From Micromonospora sp. H61 (lineage in GTDB: Bacteria; Actinomycetota; Actinomycetes; Mycobacteriales; Micromonosporaceae), in assembly GCF_018070325.1 (NCBI RefSeq), contig NZ_JAGPXY010000011.1:1-64000 (forward strand): a DNA stretch of 64,000 bases, written 5' to 3'. Of this stretch, positions 44,970 through 54,121 are shown piece after piece. The notes under the pieces were generated by a model, which saw only the letters and a list, made by a program, of their open reading frames with translations, searched no databases and had not been told where the DNA came from. Positions within the stretch are counted from its first letter, which is position 1. Each line of letters opens with the position of its first letter. The translations under genes were made by a program, and so were the position numbers.

Positions 44970-45680
44970 ATGGACGAGCGCGCCGCCGCGAGAGACCTGG
45001 AGCTGCTGCGCGCGCACGTCGCGGGAGACCGGGACGCCTTCACCGAACTGTTCCACCGGCACCGGGACCGGTTGTGGGCGGTGGCCCTGCGGACGCTCGG
45101 CGACCGCGAGGAGGCAGCCGACGCACTCCAGGACGCCCTGCTGTCGGCGCATCGGGCGGCGGCCCGCTTCCGCGGCGACTCCGCTGTCACCACCTGGCTG
45201 CACCGGATCGTGGTCAACGCCTGCCTGGACCGGATCCGACGCCGGCAGGCGCACCCCACGGTGCCGCTGCCGGACGGCAACCGGGCCGACGACGGCACCG
45301 GCGGGCTCGAGCCGGCGGCACCGGCAGTGGACCACGACACAGTGCTGGTGGTCCGTGAGGCGCTCGCCGCGCTGCCCCTTGAGCAACGCGCCGCGCTGGT
45401 GCTGGTCGACGTACAGGGCTATCCGGTCGCCGAGGTCGCCCGCATCCTCGGTGTCGCCGAGGGCACTGTGAAGAGCCGGTGCGCCCGGGGTCGGGCGCGG
45501 CTGGCCGTGCTGCTCGGGCATCTTCGCCCCGCCACCGTCGCGACGCCTTCGGCCCGACCGGACCCCACCGCCCCGATCACGGGCGTGCCCGGCGTCACGC
45601 CGGGGAACCACGGCCCGGTGGAGGGCGTCGGATCGGGGTCAGGTCGATACCGGCGGGACGCCAACCAGGAGGACACGTGA
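44970..45680 (+). CDS. sigM: ECF sigma factor SigM
   Basis: 236 residues from ATG 44970 (a GTG directly precedes it). Region 2 is AFTELFHRHRDRLWAVALRTLGDREEAADALQDALL and region 4 is LPLEQRAALVLVDVQGYPVAEVARILGVAEGTVKSRCARGR. The linker and C-terminus are Pro/Gly-rich. Gene order murJ-pseudokinase-sigM-anti-sigma-trxB matches Streptomyces and mycobacterial SigM loci, which respond to envelope or redox stress. Its stop overlaps the anti-sigma start. Confidence 0.92.
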   Translation: MDERAAARDLELLRAHVAGDRDAFTELFHRHRDRLWAVALRTLGDREEAADALQDALLSAHRAAARFRGDSAVTTWLHRIVVNACLDRIRRRQAHPTVPLPDGNRADDGTGGLEPAAPAVDHDTVLVVREALAALPLEQRAALVLVDVQGYPVAEVARILGVAEGTVKSRCARGRARLAVLLGHLRPATVATPSARPDPTAPITGVPGVTPGNHGPVEGVGSGSGRYRRDANQEDT

Positions 45681-46699
45681 CGACCGAGGGGTTCCGGGAG
45701 GTCGACATCGACCTCCTCGCTGACTACCTCGGCGGGGCGTTGGACGGCACCCCGCAGCAGGACGAGGTCGCCCGACTGGTCTCGGCGGACCCGTCCTGGG
45801 CCGAGGCGTACGCGCTGCTGGCCCCCGCCGTGACCGAGGTCCGGACGGACCTCACCCGCTGGGCCGAGCCGTCCCCGGAGATGCCGTCGGCGATCACCGA
45901 CCGCCTCCTGGCCGCGTTGGCCTCGGCGGAGCCGACGACCGACACCTCGACCGAGGAGGCACCCGCCGGCGCGCCCAGCGTCGATCGGGACGGCGACGCG
46001 GCGACCCCGTTGGTCGTACCGGCGCAGGGCGGGGCCGGTCGCCGGCCTCCCGTCCCCACGTCCGGCGGGTCGGGGCGCTGGGCGTCCACCGGCCCGGGCC
46101 GTCGCCGGCGCGGCTGGGCCCGCCGTGGCGCACCCGTGGCCGCCGCCGCGATCGCCGCCATCGCCGTCGCGCTGGGCCTCAACCAGCTCTCGATGCGGGC
46201 GTCGGACGACTCCGGTGACACCACCGCCATGAACCGACCGGCCAGCGCGCCGGAGGGCGTCGCGGGGCCCGGGACGGCACGCACCACCGGGCCTGCACTG
46301 CGCAGCGGTACGAACTACACCCCGCAGACCCTCGGCAACGCCTACGGCACCGACGCCCCGGGCAAACCGGCTGCCAGTCGGGCGACCGGCAACAGCCCGG
46401 GCGAGCAGCCGGAGGTGGATGCCGAGGGCGAGCGCCGTCCCTCGCCCGACGGGTCGGACCAGCTGGCCCGGCTTACCGACGACGCCGCGCTGACCGGCTG
46501 TCTGGCCAGCGTCGCGACGGAGCACGGATCGGCCCCACTGGTGGTCGAGGTGATCGACTACGCGCGGTTCCAGGGCGATCAGGCGCTGGTCATCCACTTC
46601 ACCGACGCGACCGGCGCCCGGTGGGCCTGGGTGAGTGGCCCGGAGTGCGGAGTGCCTGGGTCCGGCTCGGACAGCCGGTATTCGGCGCGGGTAGGGTGA
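45677..46699 (+). CDS. Membrane anti-sigma factor, partner of SigM
   Basis: 340 residues from GTG, overlapping the sigM stop as GTGA with AGGAGGA just upstream, so coupled translation. The N-terminal 90 residues (VDIDLLADYLGGALDG, DEVARLVSADPSWAEAY) resemble the RsmA-type anti-sigma fold but contain no His or Cys, so it is not a zinc-binding (ZAS) protein. A membrane helix at about 155-172 (VAAAAIAAIAVALGL) separates an extracellular domain of about 160 residues with two cysteines (LTGCLASV, GPECGVPG). Confidence 0.85.
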   Translation: MTTEGFREVDIDLLADYLGGALDGTPQQDEVARLVSADPSWAEAYALLAPAVTEVRTDLTRWAEPSPEMPSAITDRLLAALASAEPTTDTSTEEAPAGAPSVDRDGDAATPLVVPAQGGAGRRPPVPTSGGSGRWASTGPGRRRRGWARRGAPVAAAAIAAIAVALGLNQLSMRASDDSGDTTAMNRPASAPEGVAGPGTARTTGPALRSGTNYTPQTLGNAYGTDAPGKPAASRATGNSPGEQPEVDAEGERRPSPDGSDQLARLTDDAALTGCLASVATEHGSAPLVVEVIDYARFQGDQALVIHFTDATGARWAWVSGPECGVPGSGSDSRYSARVG

Positions 46700-46759
46700 A
46701 TCCACGGTCAATGGCACGATGACCCCCCACGTGACCTGACCCACCGGATGCCCGGCTCG

Positions 46760-46786
46760 GGAATCCCCGGTTCGTACGATGACGTT
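46760..46786 (+). promoter_or_regulatory. SigR/SigH-type promoter of trxBA
   Basis: GGAAT at 46760-46764 and GTT at 46784-46786 are 19 bases apart, matching the thiol-oxidative-stress sigma consensus GGAAT-N18/19-GTT known from Streptomyces trxBA. The expected transcription start leaves a leader of about 90 bases. Confidence 0.65.
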
Positions 46787-46882
46787 CTGGAAGTCAGCTG
46801 CCGGCCCCACCCAGGCGTCGGCGACTCGGATCAGCATCGGTGCTCGCGCCGACGCCGAACACACACAACTCGGGAGACGGCA

Positions 46883-47833
46883 GTGGACGAGGTCCGCAAC
46901 CTGATCATCATCGGCTCCGGGCCGGCCGGCTACACAGCGGCGGTCTACGCCGCACGTGCCAACCTGAAGCCGCTGATCATTGAGGGCGTGCAGTCCGGTG
47001 GCGCGCTGATGACCACGACCGAGGTGGAAAACTTCCCCGGCTTCGCCGACGGCATCCTCGGCCCCGAGCTGATGGACAACATGCGTAAGCAGGCCGAGCG
47101 GTTCGGCGCCGAGTTCCTCACCGACGACGTGACCCGCGTCGAGCTGGTGGACACCGGCGACGCCGGCTCCGGCGCGGTGAGCACCGTCTGGGTTGGCGAG
47201 ACCGCCTACCGGGCGCGATCCATCATTCTCTCCACCGGTTCGGCCTGGCGTCCGCTGGGCGTGCCCGGTGAGCAGGAGTTCCTGGGCCACGGCGTCTCCG
47301 CGTGTGCCACCTGTGACGGCTTCTTCTTCCGCAACCAGCAGATCGTGGTCGTCGGCGGCGGCGACTCCGCGATGGAGGAGGCCACCTTCCTCACCCGCTT
47401 CGCGGAGTCGGTGACCATCATCCACCGCCGCGACTCGTTCCGGGCCAGCAAGATCATGGCCGACCGGGCGCTGAGCAACGAGAAAATCAAGGTCGAGTGG
47501 AACAGCACCGTCGAGGAGATCCTCGGCGAGGACGGCAAGGTCACCGGGGTACGCGTCCGCAACGTGCACACCGGCGAGACCAAGGTGATGGACGTGACCG
47601 GCGTCTTCGTCGCCATCGGTCACGACCCTCGCAGCGAGCTGTTCCAGGGCCAGGTCGAGCTGGACGACGAGGGCTACGTGAAGGTCCACGCCCCGAGCAC
47701 CCGCACCAACGTGCCCGGTGTCTTCGCCGCCGGCGACGTGGTCGACCACACCTACCGTCAGGCGATCACCGCGGCCGGCACCGGTTGTGCCGCCGCGCTC
47801 GACGCCGAGCGGTTCATCGCGACGCTCAGCTGA
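46883..47833 (+). CDS. trxB: Thioredoxin reductase
   Basis: 316 residues from the GTG at 46883 (CGGGAGAC upstream). FAD-binding [18 protein letters not shown] at the N-terminus, redox centre CATC at residues 141-144 ([11 protein letters not shown]), NADPH-binding [18 protein letters not shown] and the C-terminal [23 protein letters not shown] are all intact. It reduces thioredoxin with NADPH. Co-transcription with trxA follows from the 31-bp spacing. Confidence 0.96.
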   Translation: MDEVRNLIIIGSGPAGYTAAVYAARANLKPLIIEGVQSGGALMTTTEVENFPGFADGILGPELMDNMRKQAERFGAEFLTDDVTRVELVDTGDAGSGAVSTVWVGETAYRARSIILSTGSAWRPLGVPGEQEFLGHGVSACATCDGFFFRNQQIVVVGGGDSAMEEATFLTRFAESVTIIHRRDSFRASKIMADRALSNEKIKVEWNSTVEEILGEDGKVTGVRVRNVHTGETKVMDVTGVFVAIGHDPRSELFQGQVELDDEGYVKVHAPSTRTNVPGVFAAGDVVDHTYRQAITAAGTGCAAALDAERFIATLS

Positions 47834-47864
47834 AACAAGGAACACATCCCGGAGGAGGGGCATA

Positions 47865-48188
47865 GTGGGAACAACCAAGGCGGTCACCGACAAGAGCTTC
47901 GTCGCTGACGTGCTGCAGGCCGACAAGCCGGTGCTGGTGGACTTCTGGGCGGAGTGGTGCGGGCCCTGCCGCAAGGTGTCGCCGCTGCTCGAGGAGATCG
48001 CCCGGGAGATGGGTGACCAGGTCACCATCGTCAAGCTCAACATCGACGAGAACCCGGAGACCGCGCGGGCCTACCGGGTGATGTCGGTGCCGACGCTCAC
48101 CGTCTTCAAGAACGGCCAGCCGGTGCAGTCGATCGCCGGCGCCAAGCCGAAGGGCGAGCTGGTCCGGCTCATCGAGTCGGCCCTCTGA
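47865..48188 (+). CDS. trxA: Thioredoxin
   Basis: 107 residues from a GTG preceded by GGAGGAGGGG. The active site FWAEWCGPC has Cys32 and Cys35, followed by the usual IDENPETARAYRVMSVPTLTVF with the cis-Pro loop. The length is normal. It reduces disulfides in cytoplasmic proteins and is regenerated by the upstream trxB product. Confidence 0.96.
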   Translation: MGTTKAVTDKSFVADVLQADKPVLVDFWAEWCGPCRKVSPLLEEIAREMGDQVTIVKLNIDENPETARAYRVMSVPTLTVFKNGQPVQSIAGAKPKGELVRLIESAL

Positions 48189-48205
48189 CCAGCAGAAACA
48201 TCAAC

Positions 48206-48240
48206 CGAACCCCGTACCCGCTCGCCGGGTGCGGGGTTCG
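48206..48240 (+). terminator. Terminator of trxBA
   Basis: CGAACCCCG-T-ACCCG pairs with CGGGT-G-CGGGGTTCG (15 bp with one G-U) around CTCGC, 18 bp after the trxA stop. Confidence 0.75.
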
Positions 48241-48348
48241 GTGTCTTCGTCGGCGTATTTCTCGGCCCCAGCCTCCTCGCCGCCCCGGAACGCATAGCCT
48301 CAAGCCTGGGCCGCCCGGCCAGCCAGCGTCGTGCAGAGGGGGTCGTGC

Positions 48349-49512
48349 GTGCGTCCGATCCGACCCGGTGACCGGGGACCCGCGGTCACGGAGATCCGTA
48401 CCATCCTGACCGGCCTCGAACTGCTGGCCGCCGCCGGCCCGCAAACCGACGAGTTCGACCTCGACACCGAGCGGGCCGTGCGCGCGTTCCAGCAGTCGCG
48501 CGGGCTCAGTGTGGACGGCCGGGTCGGCGCGGAGACCTGGCGAGCCCTGGATGCCGCCCGTTGGCGGCTCGGCGCCCGCACGCTCTACCACGCGGTCCCC
48601 GAGCCCCTCACCGGCGAGGACGTCCGGTCGCTGCAGGAGCGACTGCTGGAGATGGGGTACGACGTGGGCCGCGCGGACGCCATCTACGGTGTCCGGACGT
48701 CGAGGGCGGTGGCCCAGTTCCAGCGTGAGGTCGGGCTCACCCCGGACGGCTCCTGCGGCCCACACACCATGAACGCGCTCCGCCGGATCGGCCGCAAGGT
48801 GGTCGGTGGCCGCCCGCAGTGGCTCCGCGAATCCGACGCGATCCGGCAGTCCGGGCCGGCGTTGGTCGGCAAGACGGTCGTCATCGACCCGGGGCACGGC
48901 GGCACCGACCCCGGAATGGTGGTGCCGGACGGCTCGCTGCGCTGGACCGAGGCGGATCTGGTGCACGACCTGGCCAGCCGACTGGAGGGGCGACTCGCCG
49001 CCTCCGGGGTGCGGGTGCAGCTCACCCGTGGCCCGTCGCCAGACAGTTGCCTGCCGGACACCGACCGGGCCCTGCTCGCCAACTCGCTCGGCGCCGACGT
49101 GTTCATCTCGCTGCACCTGGACGGCCACGCCAACCCGGACGCGGAGGGCGTCGCGACCTACCACTACGGCACCGACAACGGGGTGACCTCGGCGACCGGT
49201 GAACGCCTGGCCGGGCTGGTGCAGCGGGAGATCGTCGCTCGCACCGGGCTGCGGGACTGCCGTACCCACGCCAAGACGTGGGAGTTGCTGCGACTGACGC
49301 GGATGCCCGCCGTCCGGGTCGAGGTCGGCTACCTCACCTCGCCGACGGACCGCGCCCACCTTGTCGACCCCCGGTTCCGGGACCGGGTGGTGGAGGCGAT
49401 CGTGGCCGCGGTGCAGCGGATGTACTACCCCATCGAACGAGACGTCCCGACCGGATCGCTCGACGTCAGCGAACTGCGTGCCGTGGTGACCGCCGGCACT
49501 GTGCTGGACTGA
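48349..49512 (+). CDS. cwlM: CwlM-type N-acetylmuramoyl-L-alanine amidase-like protein
   Basis: 387 residues from the GTG at 48349 after AGAGGGGG. No signal peptide, so cytoplasmic. Two peptidoglycan-binding-like repeats (VRAFQQSRGLSVDGRVGAET; RAVAQFQREVGLTPDGSCGP) precede an amidase_3 domain with the candidate zinc and catalytic motifs IDPGHGGTDPG, WTEADLVHDL, FISLHLDGHANPD and RVEVGYLTSP, all retained. The mycobacterial homologue is a PknB-phosphorylated activator of MurA; the cwlM position after trxA and before the GNAT gene is the same here. Whether it is catalytic is unknown. Confidence 0.9.
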   Translation: MRPIRPGDRGPAVTEIRTILTGLELLAAAGPQTDEFDLDTERAVRAFQQSRGLSVDGRVGAETWRALDAARWRLGARTLYHAVPEPLTGEDVRSLQERLLEMGYDVGRADAIYGVRTSRAVAQFQREVGLTPDGSCGPHTMNALRRIGRKVVGGRPQWLRESDAIRQSGPALVGKTVVIDPGHGGTDPGMVVPDGSLRWTEADLVHDLASRLEGRLAASGVRVQLTRGPSPDSCLPDTDRALLANSLGADVFISLHLDGHANPDAEGVATYHYGTDNGVTSATGERLAGLVQREIVARTGLRDCRTHAKTWELLRLTRMPAVRVEVGYLTSPTDRAHLVDPRFRDRVVEAIVAAVQRMYYPIERDVPTGSLDVSELRAVVTAGTVLD

Positions 49513-49526
49513 TTCGCCGCCGGGCG

Positions 49527-50192
49527 TCAGCCGTTGGTGGAGCGGGTGGCCGGGGCCGGACGGACCGGCCGGAGCAGGGTCTCCGGGCTCATCGACCCGA
49601 GCAGCTTCTCCAGCGCGTACTCGACGTCGGACTTCCAACTCAGCGCCGTACGCAGCTCAAGACGCAACCGAGGGAAGCGCGGATGCGGACGTACGGTCTT
49701 GAAGCCCACGGAGAGGAAGAAGTCGACCGGGGCCACGCAACCGCCGGCGGGGTCGTCCGCGTCGCCGAACTTGGCGTCGCCGAACGCCTCGATCGCCTTG
49801 ATCCCACGCTTGGTCAGGTCCCGGGCGACACCCTGCACGAGCATCCGGCCCAACCCGCCGCCGGAGAACGCGGCTACCACGTTGGCGGTCATCAACAGTG
49901 CCGCGTCCGCGGAGACCGGTGAGGTCGGGAACGCCATCGAACGGGGCACGTAGGCGGGCGGGGCGTACATCACGAAGCCGGCCGGCATGCCGTCGACGTA
50001 CGCGAGTTTGCCGCAGGAGCCCCACTCCAGCAGCGTCTGGGAGACCCATGCCTCTTTCTCCAGGCCCGGATCGCCAGCGGCACAGGCCCGGTCCGCGGAG
50101 ACCGGATCGAGCTCCCAGTAGACGCACTGCCGGCACGGGCGCGGGAGGTCTTCCAACGTGTCGAGGGTCAGGCTGACCAGACGTCGCGACAT
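49527..50192 (-). CDS. GNAT-like acetyltransferase, Rv3916c-like
   Basis: 221 residues from ATG 50192 (MSRRLVSLTLDTLEDLPRPC); an ATG at 50201 is also possible. The N-terminus has RQCVYWELDPVSADRA with a Cys pair. The GNAT core is seen in KLAYVDGMPAGFVMYAPPAY and GGGLGRMLVQGVARDLTKRG (motif A), followed by AIEAFGD and VDFFLSVGFKTVRPHPRFPRLRLEL. It lies in the conserved place between cwlM and the parB side. Substrate unknown. Confidence 0.85.
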   Translation of the reverse strand: MSRRLVSLTLDTLEDLPRPCRQCVYWELDPVSADRACAAGDPGLEKEAWVSQTLLEWGSCGKLAYVDGMPAGFVMYAPPAYVPRSMAFPTSPVSADAALLMTANVVAAFSGGGLGRMLVQGVARDLTKRGIKAIEAFGDAKFGDADDPAGGCVAPVDFFLSVGFKTVRPHPRFPRLRLELRTALSWKSDVEYALEKLLGSMSPETLLRPVRPAPATRSTNG

Positions 50193-50487
50193 ATGGCGCA
50201 TCCCCACAATAGGCTCGGTGGTGAGACCGGCATCGAACGACAGCGCCGCCTTCCTGCCCCCGACGAGCGATCGTACGCCGCCGATCGGAGATGCGGGAGG
50301 GGACTCGCGAATGCCCAGCGCAACGGGGGACGCCGAGGACGGTCCGCCATGTGGTCGATCTGCTGCGGCACGGCGGCAGCACCACTCCGGCGGACTAGGA
50401 TCGACAATCGGTGTGTCCGCCGCCATGGTCAGCGGTGTGCGGGGTACCCGGGGCGGGAGCCACTCGAGCAGCGATCGAGGTGAGGTC

Positions 50488-51801
50488 ATGACCGGCACGA
50501 CACTCGACGACTACACCGACCGGTACGCCCGGCGGGTACGCGGGATGACCGCCTCCGAGATCCGAGCACTGTTCGCGGTGGCCAGTCGTCCGGAGGTCGT
50601 CTCGCTCGCCGGTGGCGCACCGTACATCGCCGCCCTTCCGCTGGACGCGGTCGGCGAGATGCTCGGCCGGCTCGGCTCCGAGCACGGCGTGACCACCCTT
50701 CAGTACGGCATTGGTCAGGGCACCCTCGAGCTGCGCGAACGGATCTGCGAGGTGATGTCGCTCTCCGGGATCGACGCCGCCTGCGGTGCTTCCCCCGAGG
50801 ACGTCGTGGTCACCGTGGGCGGGCAACAGGCACTGGACCTGGTGGCCCGGCTCTTCCTCGACCCGGGCGACGTGGTGCTCGCCGAGGGGCCGACGTACGT
50901 CGGTGCGCTCGGCGTGTTTCAGGCGGCCCAGGCGCAGGTCGTCCACGTACCGATGGATGCGGACGGGCTGATCCCGGAGGCGCTGGAGGCGGCCATCGCC
51001 GACCTGGCCCGCGCGGGCCAGCGGGTCAAGTTCCTCTACACGATCCCCACCTACCAGAACCCGACCGGCGTGACGCTCAGCGAGGAGCGCCGGGAACGAG
51101 TGCTCGACATCTGCGAGCGCGCCGGCCTGCTCGTCGTCGAGGACGACCCGTACGGCCAACTGGGGTTCGAGGGTGAGGCCCCGGCTCCTCTGCGGGCCCG
51201 CCGCCGCGACGGCGTCTTCTACCTCAGCACCTTCTCCAAGACCTTCGCCCCCGGGCTGCGGGTCGGCTGGATCCTGGCGCCGCACGCGGTCCGCGACAAA
51301 CTGGTCATCGCCAACGAGGCGCAGATCCTCTGCCCCAGCGGTTTCGCCCAGGCCGCAGTGGCCACCTACCTGAGCACGATGCCCTGGCGGCAGCAGCTCA
51401 AGGTCTATCGCGAGGTCTACCGGGAACGCCGCGACGCCCTGCTCGACGCGATGGCCGACCTGATGCCCGAGGGCACCAGCTGGACCACCCCGGCCGGCGG
51501 TCTCTTCGTGTGGGCCAGCCTGCCCGACGGGCTCGACTCGAAGGCCATGATGCCGCGAGCGGTCGCCGCCCGGGTCGCCTACGTTCCCGGCACCGGCTTC
51601 TACGCCGACGGCACCGGCACCGACGCCATGCGGCTCAACTTCAGCTTCCCGCCGCCGGAACGGATCCGCGAGGGCGTCCGCCGGCTGGCCGGTGTGATGG
51701 AGCAGGAGATCGCCATGCGCCGGGTCTTCGGTGCCGTGGGTGGTGCCGCCGGCCGACGCGGCCGGGCCGGCTCCGACGTGCCCGGGCCCGACTTGGCATG
51801 A
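50488..51801 (+). CDS. PLP-dependent aminotransferase (class I, 2-aminoadipate/ARO8-like)
   Basis: 437 residues from ATG 50488 with GAGGTGAGG upstream. PLP enzyme motifs: SLAGGAPYIAALPLDAVGEM, LQYGIGQGTLELRERI, TVGGQQALDLVARLFLDPGD, YTIPTYQNPTGVTLS, VVEDDPYGQL and STFSKTFAPGLRVGW with the Schiff-base Lys. No MocR-type DNA-binding domain. The C-terminal 30 residues are low complexity. The gene overlaps nothing but starts 7 bp before the Ddl-like gene ends its own upstream space: the next start lies 8 bp after this stop, so the two form an operon. Confidence 0.9.
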   Translation: MTGTTLDDYTDRYARRVRGMTASEIRALFAVASRPEVVSLAGGAPYIAALPLDAVGEMLGRLGSEHGVTTLQYGIGQGTLELRERICEVMSLSGIDAACGASPEDVVVTVGGQQALDLVARLFLDPGDVVLAEGPTYVGALGVFQAAQAQVVHVPMDADGLIPEALEAAIADLARAGQRVKFLYTIPTYQNPTGVTLSEERRERVLDICERAGLLVVEDDPYGQLGFEGEAPAPLRARRRDGVFYLSTFSKTFAPGLRVGWILAPHAVRDKLVIANEAQILCPSGFAQAAVATYLSTMPWRQQLKVYREVYRERRDALLDAMADLMPEGTSWTTPAGGLFVWASLPDGLDSKAMMPRAVAARVAYVPGTGFYADGTGTDAMRLNFSFPPPERIREGVRRLAGVMEQEIAMRRVFGAVGGAAGRRGRAGSDVPGPDLA

Positions 51802-51808
51802 TGCCGGC

Positions 51809-52810
51809 ATGGCTACGACCGCCGAGCACCTCCTCGTGACCGACTCCGCCGCCTCGGCCGACCTGCGCGTCGTGGTGCTCGCCGGTGGGCTCTCCTACGA
51901 ACGGGACGTGTCGCTGCGCTCCGGTCGTCGGGTGCTCGACGCGCTGCGCGCCGTCGGGGTGGAGGCCGAGCTGCGCGACGCGGACGCGGCGCTGCTGCCG
52001 TCGCTCGCGGCCGACCCGCCGGACGCGGTGGTGATCGCACTGCACGGCGCGACCGGCGAGGACGGCTCACTGCGCGGGGTGCTGGATCTGTGCGACGTCC
52101 CGTACGTCGGCTGCGACGCTCGGGCCTCCCGGGTCGCCTGGGACAAGCCCTCGGCCAAAGCGGTGCTCCGCGAGGCCGGCATCCCCACCCCCGACTGGGT
52201 GGCGCTCCCGCACGATCGTTTCTCCGAGCTCGGCGCGGTCGCCGTCCTGGACCGGATCGTCGACCGTCTGGGCGTACCCCTGATGGTGAAGCCGGCGCAG
52301 GGCGGGTCCGGGCTGGGCGGGGCTGTGGTCCGGGACGCCGCCGCGCTGCCCGCCGCGATGGTCGGCTGCTTCGCGTACTACTCCACGGCGCTCGTGGAGC
52401 GGTACGTGCCGGGGATGGATGTGGCGGTCTCCGTCGTCGACCTCGGCGACGGCCCGCAGGCGCTGCCGCCGGTGGAGATCGTGCCGCGCAACGGCGTGTA
52501 CGACTACGCCGCCCGTTACACAGCAGGGCGGACCACCTGGCACGCCCCCGCCCGGCTGGACCCGGAGGTGGCTGCCACGGTCGCTGACGTGGCCCTCGCC
52601 GCGCACACCGCGCTCGGTCTACGGGATCTCTCCCGCGTCGACGTGATCGTGGACGCAGCCGGCCAGCCGCACGTGCTGGAGGTCAACGTCTCGCCAGGGA
52701 TGACGGAGACGTCACTGCTCCCGCTCGCCGTGCAGGCGGCCGGGCTGGACTTCGGCCGACTCCTCGGCACCCTGGTCGCCCGAGCAGCCGCCCGCCTCAC
52801 CAGGCACTGA
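51809..52810 (+). CDS. D-Ala-D-Ala ligase-like ATP-grasp enzyme
   Basis: 333 residues from ATG 51809, 7 bp after the aminotransferase stop. Ddl-family motifs: VVVLAGGLSYERDVSLRSGR, ALHGATGEDGSLRGVLDL, CDVPYVGC, PLMVKPAQGGSGLGGAVV (ATP-grasp) and LEVNVSPGMTETSLLPLAV. It ligates two amino acids with ATP; the exact specificity is not fixed by the sequence. Because the paired aminotransferase is adjacent, a dipeptide or modified amino-acid pathway other than the housekeeping ddl is possible. It converges with the HIT-like gene. Confidence 0.85.
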   Translation: MATTAEHLLVTDSAASADLRVVVLAGGLSYERDVSLRSGRRVLDALRAVGVEAELRDADAALLPSLAADPPDAVVIALHGATGEDGSLRGVLDLCDVPYVGCDARASRVAWDKPSAKAVLREAGIPTPDWVALPHDRFSELGAVAVLDRIVDRLGVPLMVKPAQGGSGLGGAVVRDAAALPAAMVGCFAYYSTALVERYVPGMDVAVSVVDLGDGPQALPPVEIVPRNGVYDYAARYTAGRTTWHAPARLDPEVAATVADVALAAHTALGLRDLSRVDVIVDAAGQPHVLEVNVSPGMTETSLLPLAVQAAGLDFGRLLGTLVARAAARLTRH

Positions 52811-52900
52811 CCTATCCGCCAACCCGTTCGACCGAGCGGACCACCCGCCGGACGACCATGAGGTTGGCCTGTCGGGGTCAACCTCACGGTCGGTTCCAGA

Positions 52901-54121
52901 TCAGTGGGTCGCGCGTATGTCGGGTGTGTCGCTGCCGTTGGTGCGCGCGACCGCGCCCGGAGTGCCGGCGCGCTTCTCGGGGGCGGTCCTGCTGATTGCC
53001 TCTCCGGAGGCGTCCCCGGTGGCCGGGTCGTACGCGGCTGGGTTGGCGGAATCAGCCTCGTCGGCGCTTCCGCTCGCCGGGCCGACGTGGGGCCCGCCGG
53101 TGGGCTTCTCCGCCGAGCCGACGACGTGAGGTCTGTCGGTGGCCGTCGTGGCTGCGCTGCCGGATGCTGCGCTGCCCGATGCTGCGGCGGTGGAGTCCCG
53201 GGTGCCGGCGGCCGGGGTGCCGGGCAGATTGGTGTTGGATGCCGTCCGAGCGGGTTCAGCCGCCGGACCGCTGACCGTGGCCGACCGGGCGGGTTCAGCC
53301 GGGCGGTCGGTGACGGTGGTCGCCGTCGAGCCGGCATCGGCGTCCGGGTCCCCGGCCGGTTCGGCCCGGGGTCCGCCGTCGGCGTCGCTCGGATCAGGAG
53401 TGGAGTCCGACGCCGGTTCCGGGATCTCCTCTGCCGCCTCGATGACCGAGACCACCTCCGTCCCGGCTGCTGCCGCTGAAGCGGCCTCCGCTGCGGCAGC
53501 GGCATCCGCGGCAGCGGACTGGGCAAGCAGACTGGACGGCGCCTGCCACTGGATGCGGGGCGGCTCGGCGAGCGGGCGGCCACCGAACTCGGCGAGCCAG
53601 GCCGCGACGAGCGCCAGATTTTCCCGCCACTGTGCCTCGGAGATCGGCGGCAGGATCGAGTCCCACAGGGACAGGAACGTGCCCCGCAGTTGAAGGCGGC
53701 CGTACGGACGGGCGAGGAACCACATGTGCAGATGGGCCGAGCCGTCGCCCCAGCGATTGACGTGCACCCGTGCCACGCCGTCGAGCGACCGGATGGCCCG
53801 CTCCAGACGTACGGTCATCACCCCCAGCTCGGCGGCCAGAAGGTTCGGCAGGTCGCCGAGGTCGAGGTGGGTGCGCGATTCCAGGATGAGCACCATGGGC
53901 AGGCCGGTGGGCCGGTCCATGGCGCGGACCCGCCACCGCTCGCCCACCCAGATGTAGGCGTCGTCGGGTGCGTTGCAGGCGGTGCATTCCCGGAGACCCT
54001 CGCCCTTCCGGGGCGGTTCGACCGGGACCGGATCATCGAGTTGCTTCACGTGGAGGTCACCCTCGAAGGGAAATGACGGCCACTGGGTGAAGTCCGGGAC
54101 TGAGGGAGGGTTGTCGTGCAC
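52901..54121 (-). CDS. HIT-like domain protein with acidic low-complexity C-terminus
   Basis: About 406 residues from GTG 54121 (VHDNPPSVPDFTQWPSFPFE). Residues 40-220 hold a HIT-like fold: RECTACNAPDDAYIWVGERW with a Cys pair, VLILESRTHLDLGDLP, HVNRWGDGSAHLHMWFLARP with two alternating His, and RGTFLSLWDSILPP. The last 180 residues are Ala/Thr/Pro/Asp-rich with many PAEPAR-type units and are probably disordered. The full HxHxH triad is not obvious, so nucleotide-hydrolase activity is uncertain. Convergent with the Ddl-like gene and upstream neighbour of the parS region. Confidence 0.7.
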   Translation of the reverse strand: MHDNPPSVPDFTQWPSFPFEGDLHVKQLDDPVPVEPPRKGEGLRECTACNAPDDAYIWVGERWRVRAMDRPTGLPMVLILESRTHLDLGDLPNLLAAELGVMTVRLERAIRSLDGVARVHVNRWGDGSAHLHMWFLARPYGRLQLRGTFLSLWDSILPPISEAQWRENLALVAAWLAEFGGRPLAEPPRIQWQAPSSLLAQSAAADAAAAAEAASAAAAGTEVVSVIEAAEEIPEPASDSTPDPSDADGGPRAEPAGDPDADAGSTATTVTDRPAEPARSATVSGPAAEPARTASNTNLPGTPAAGTRDSTAAASGSAASGSAATTATDRPHVVGSAEKPTGGPHVGPASGSADEADSANPAAYDPATGDASGEAISRTAPEKRAGTPGAVARTNGSDTPDIRATH

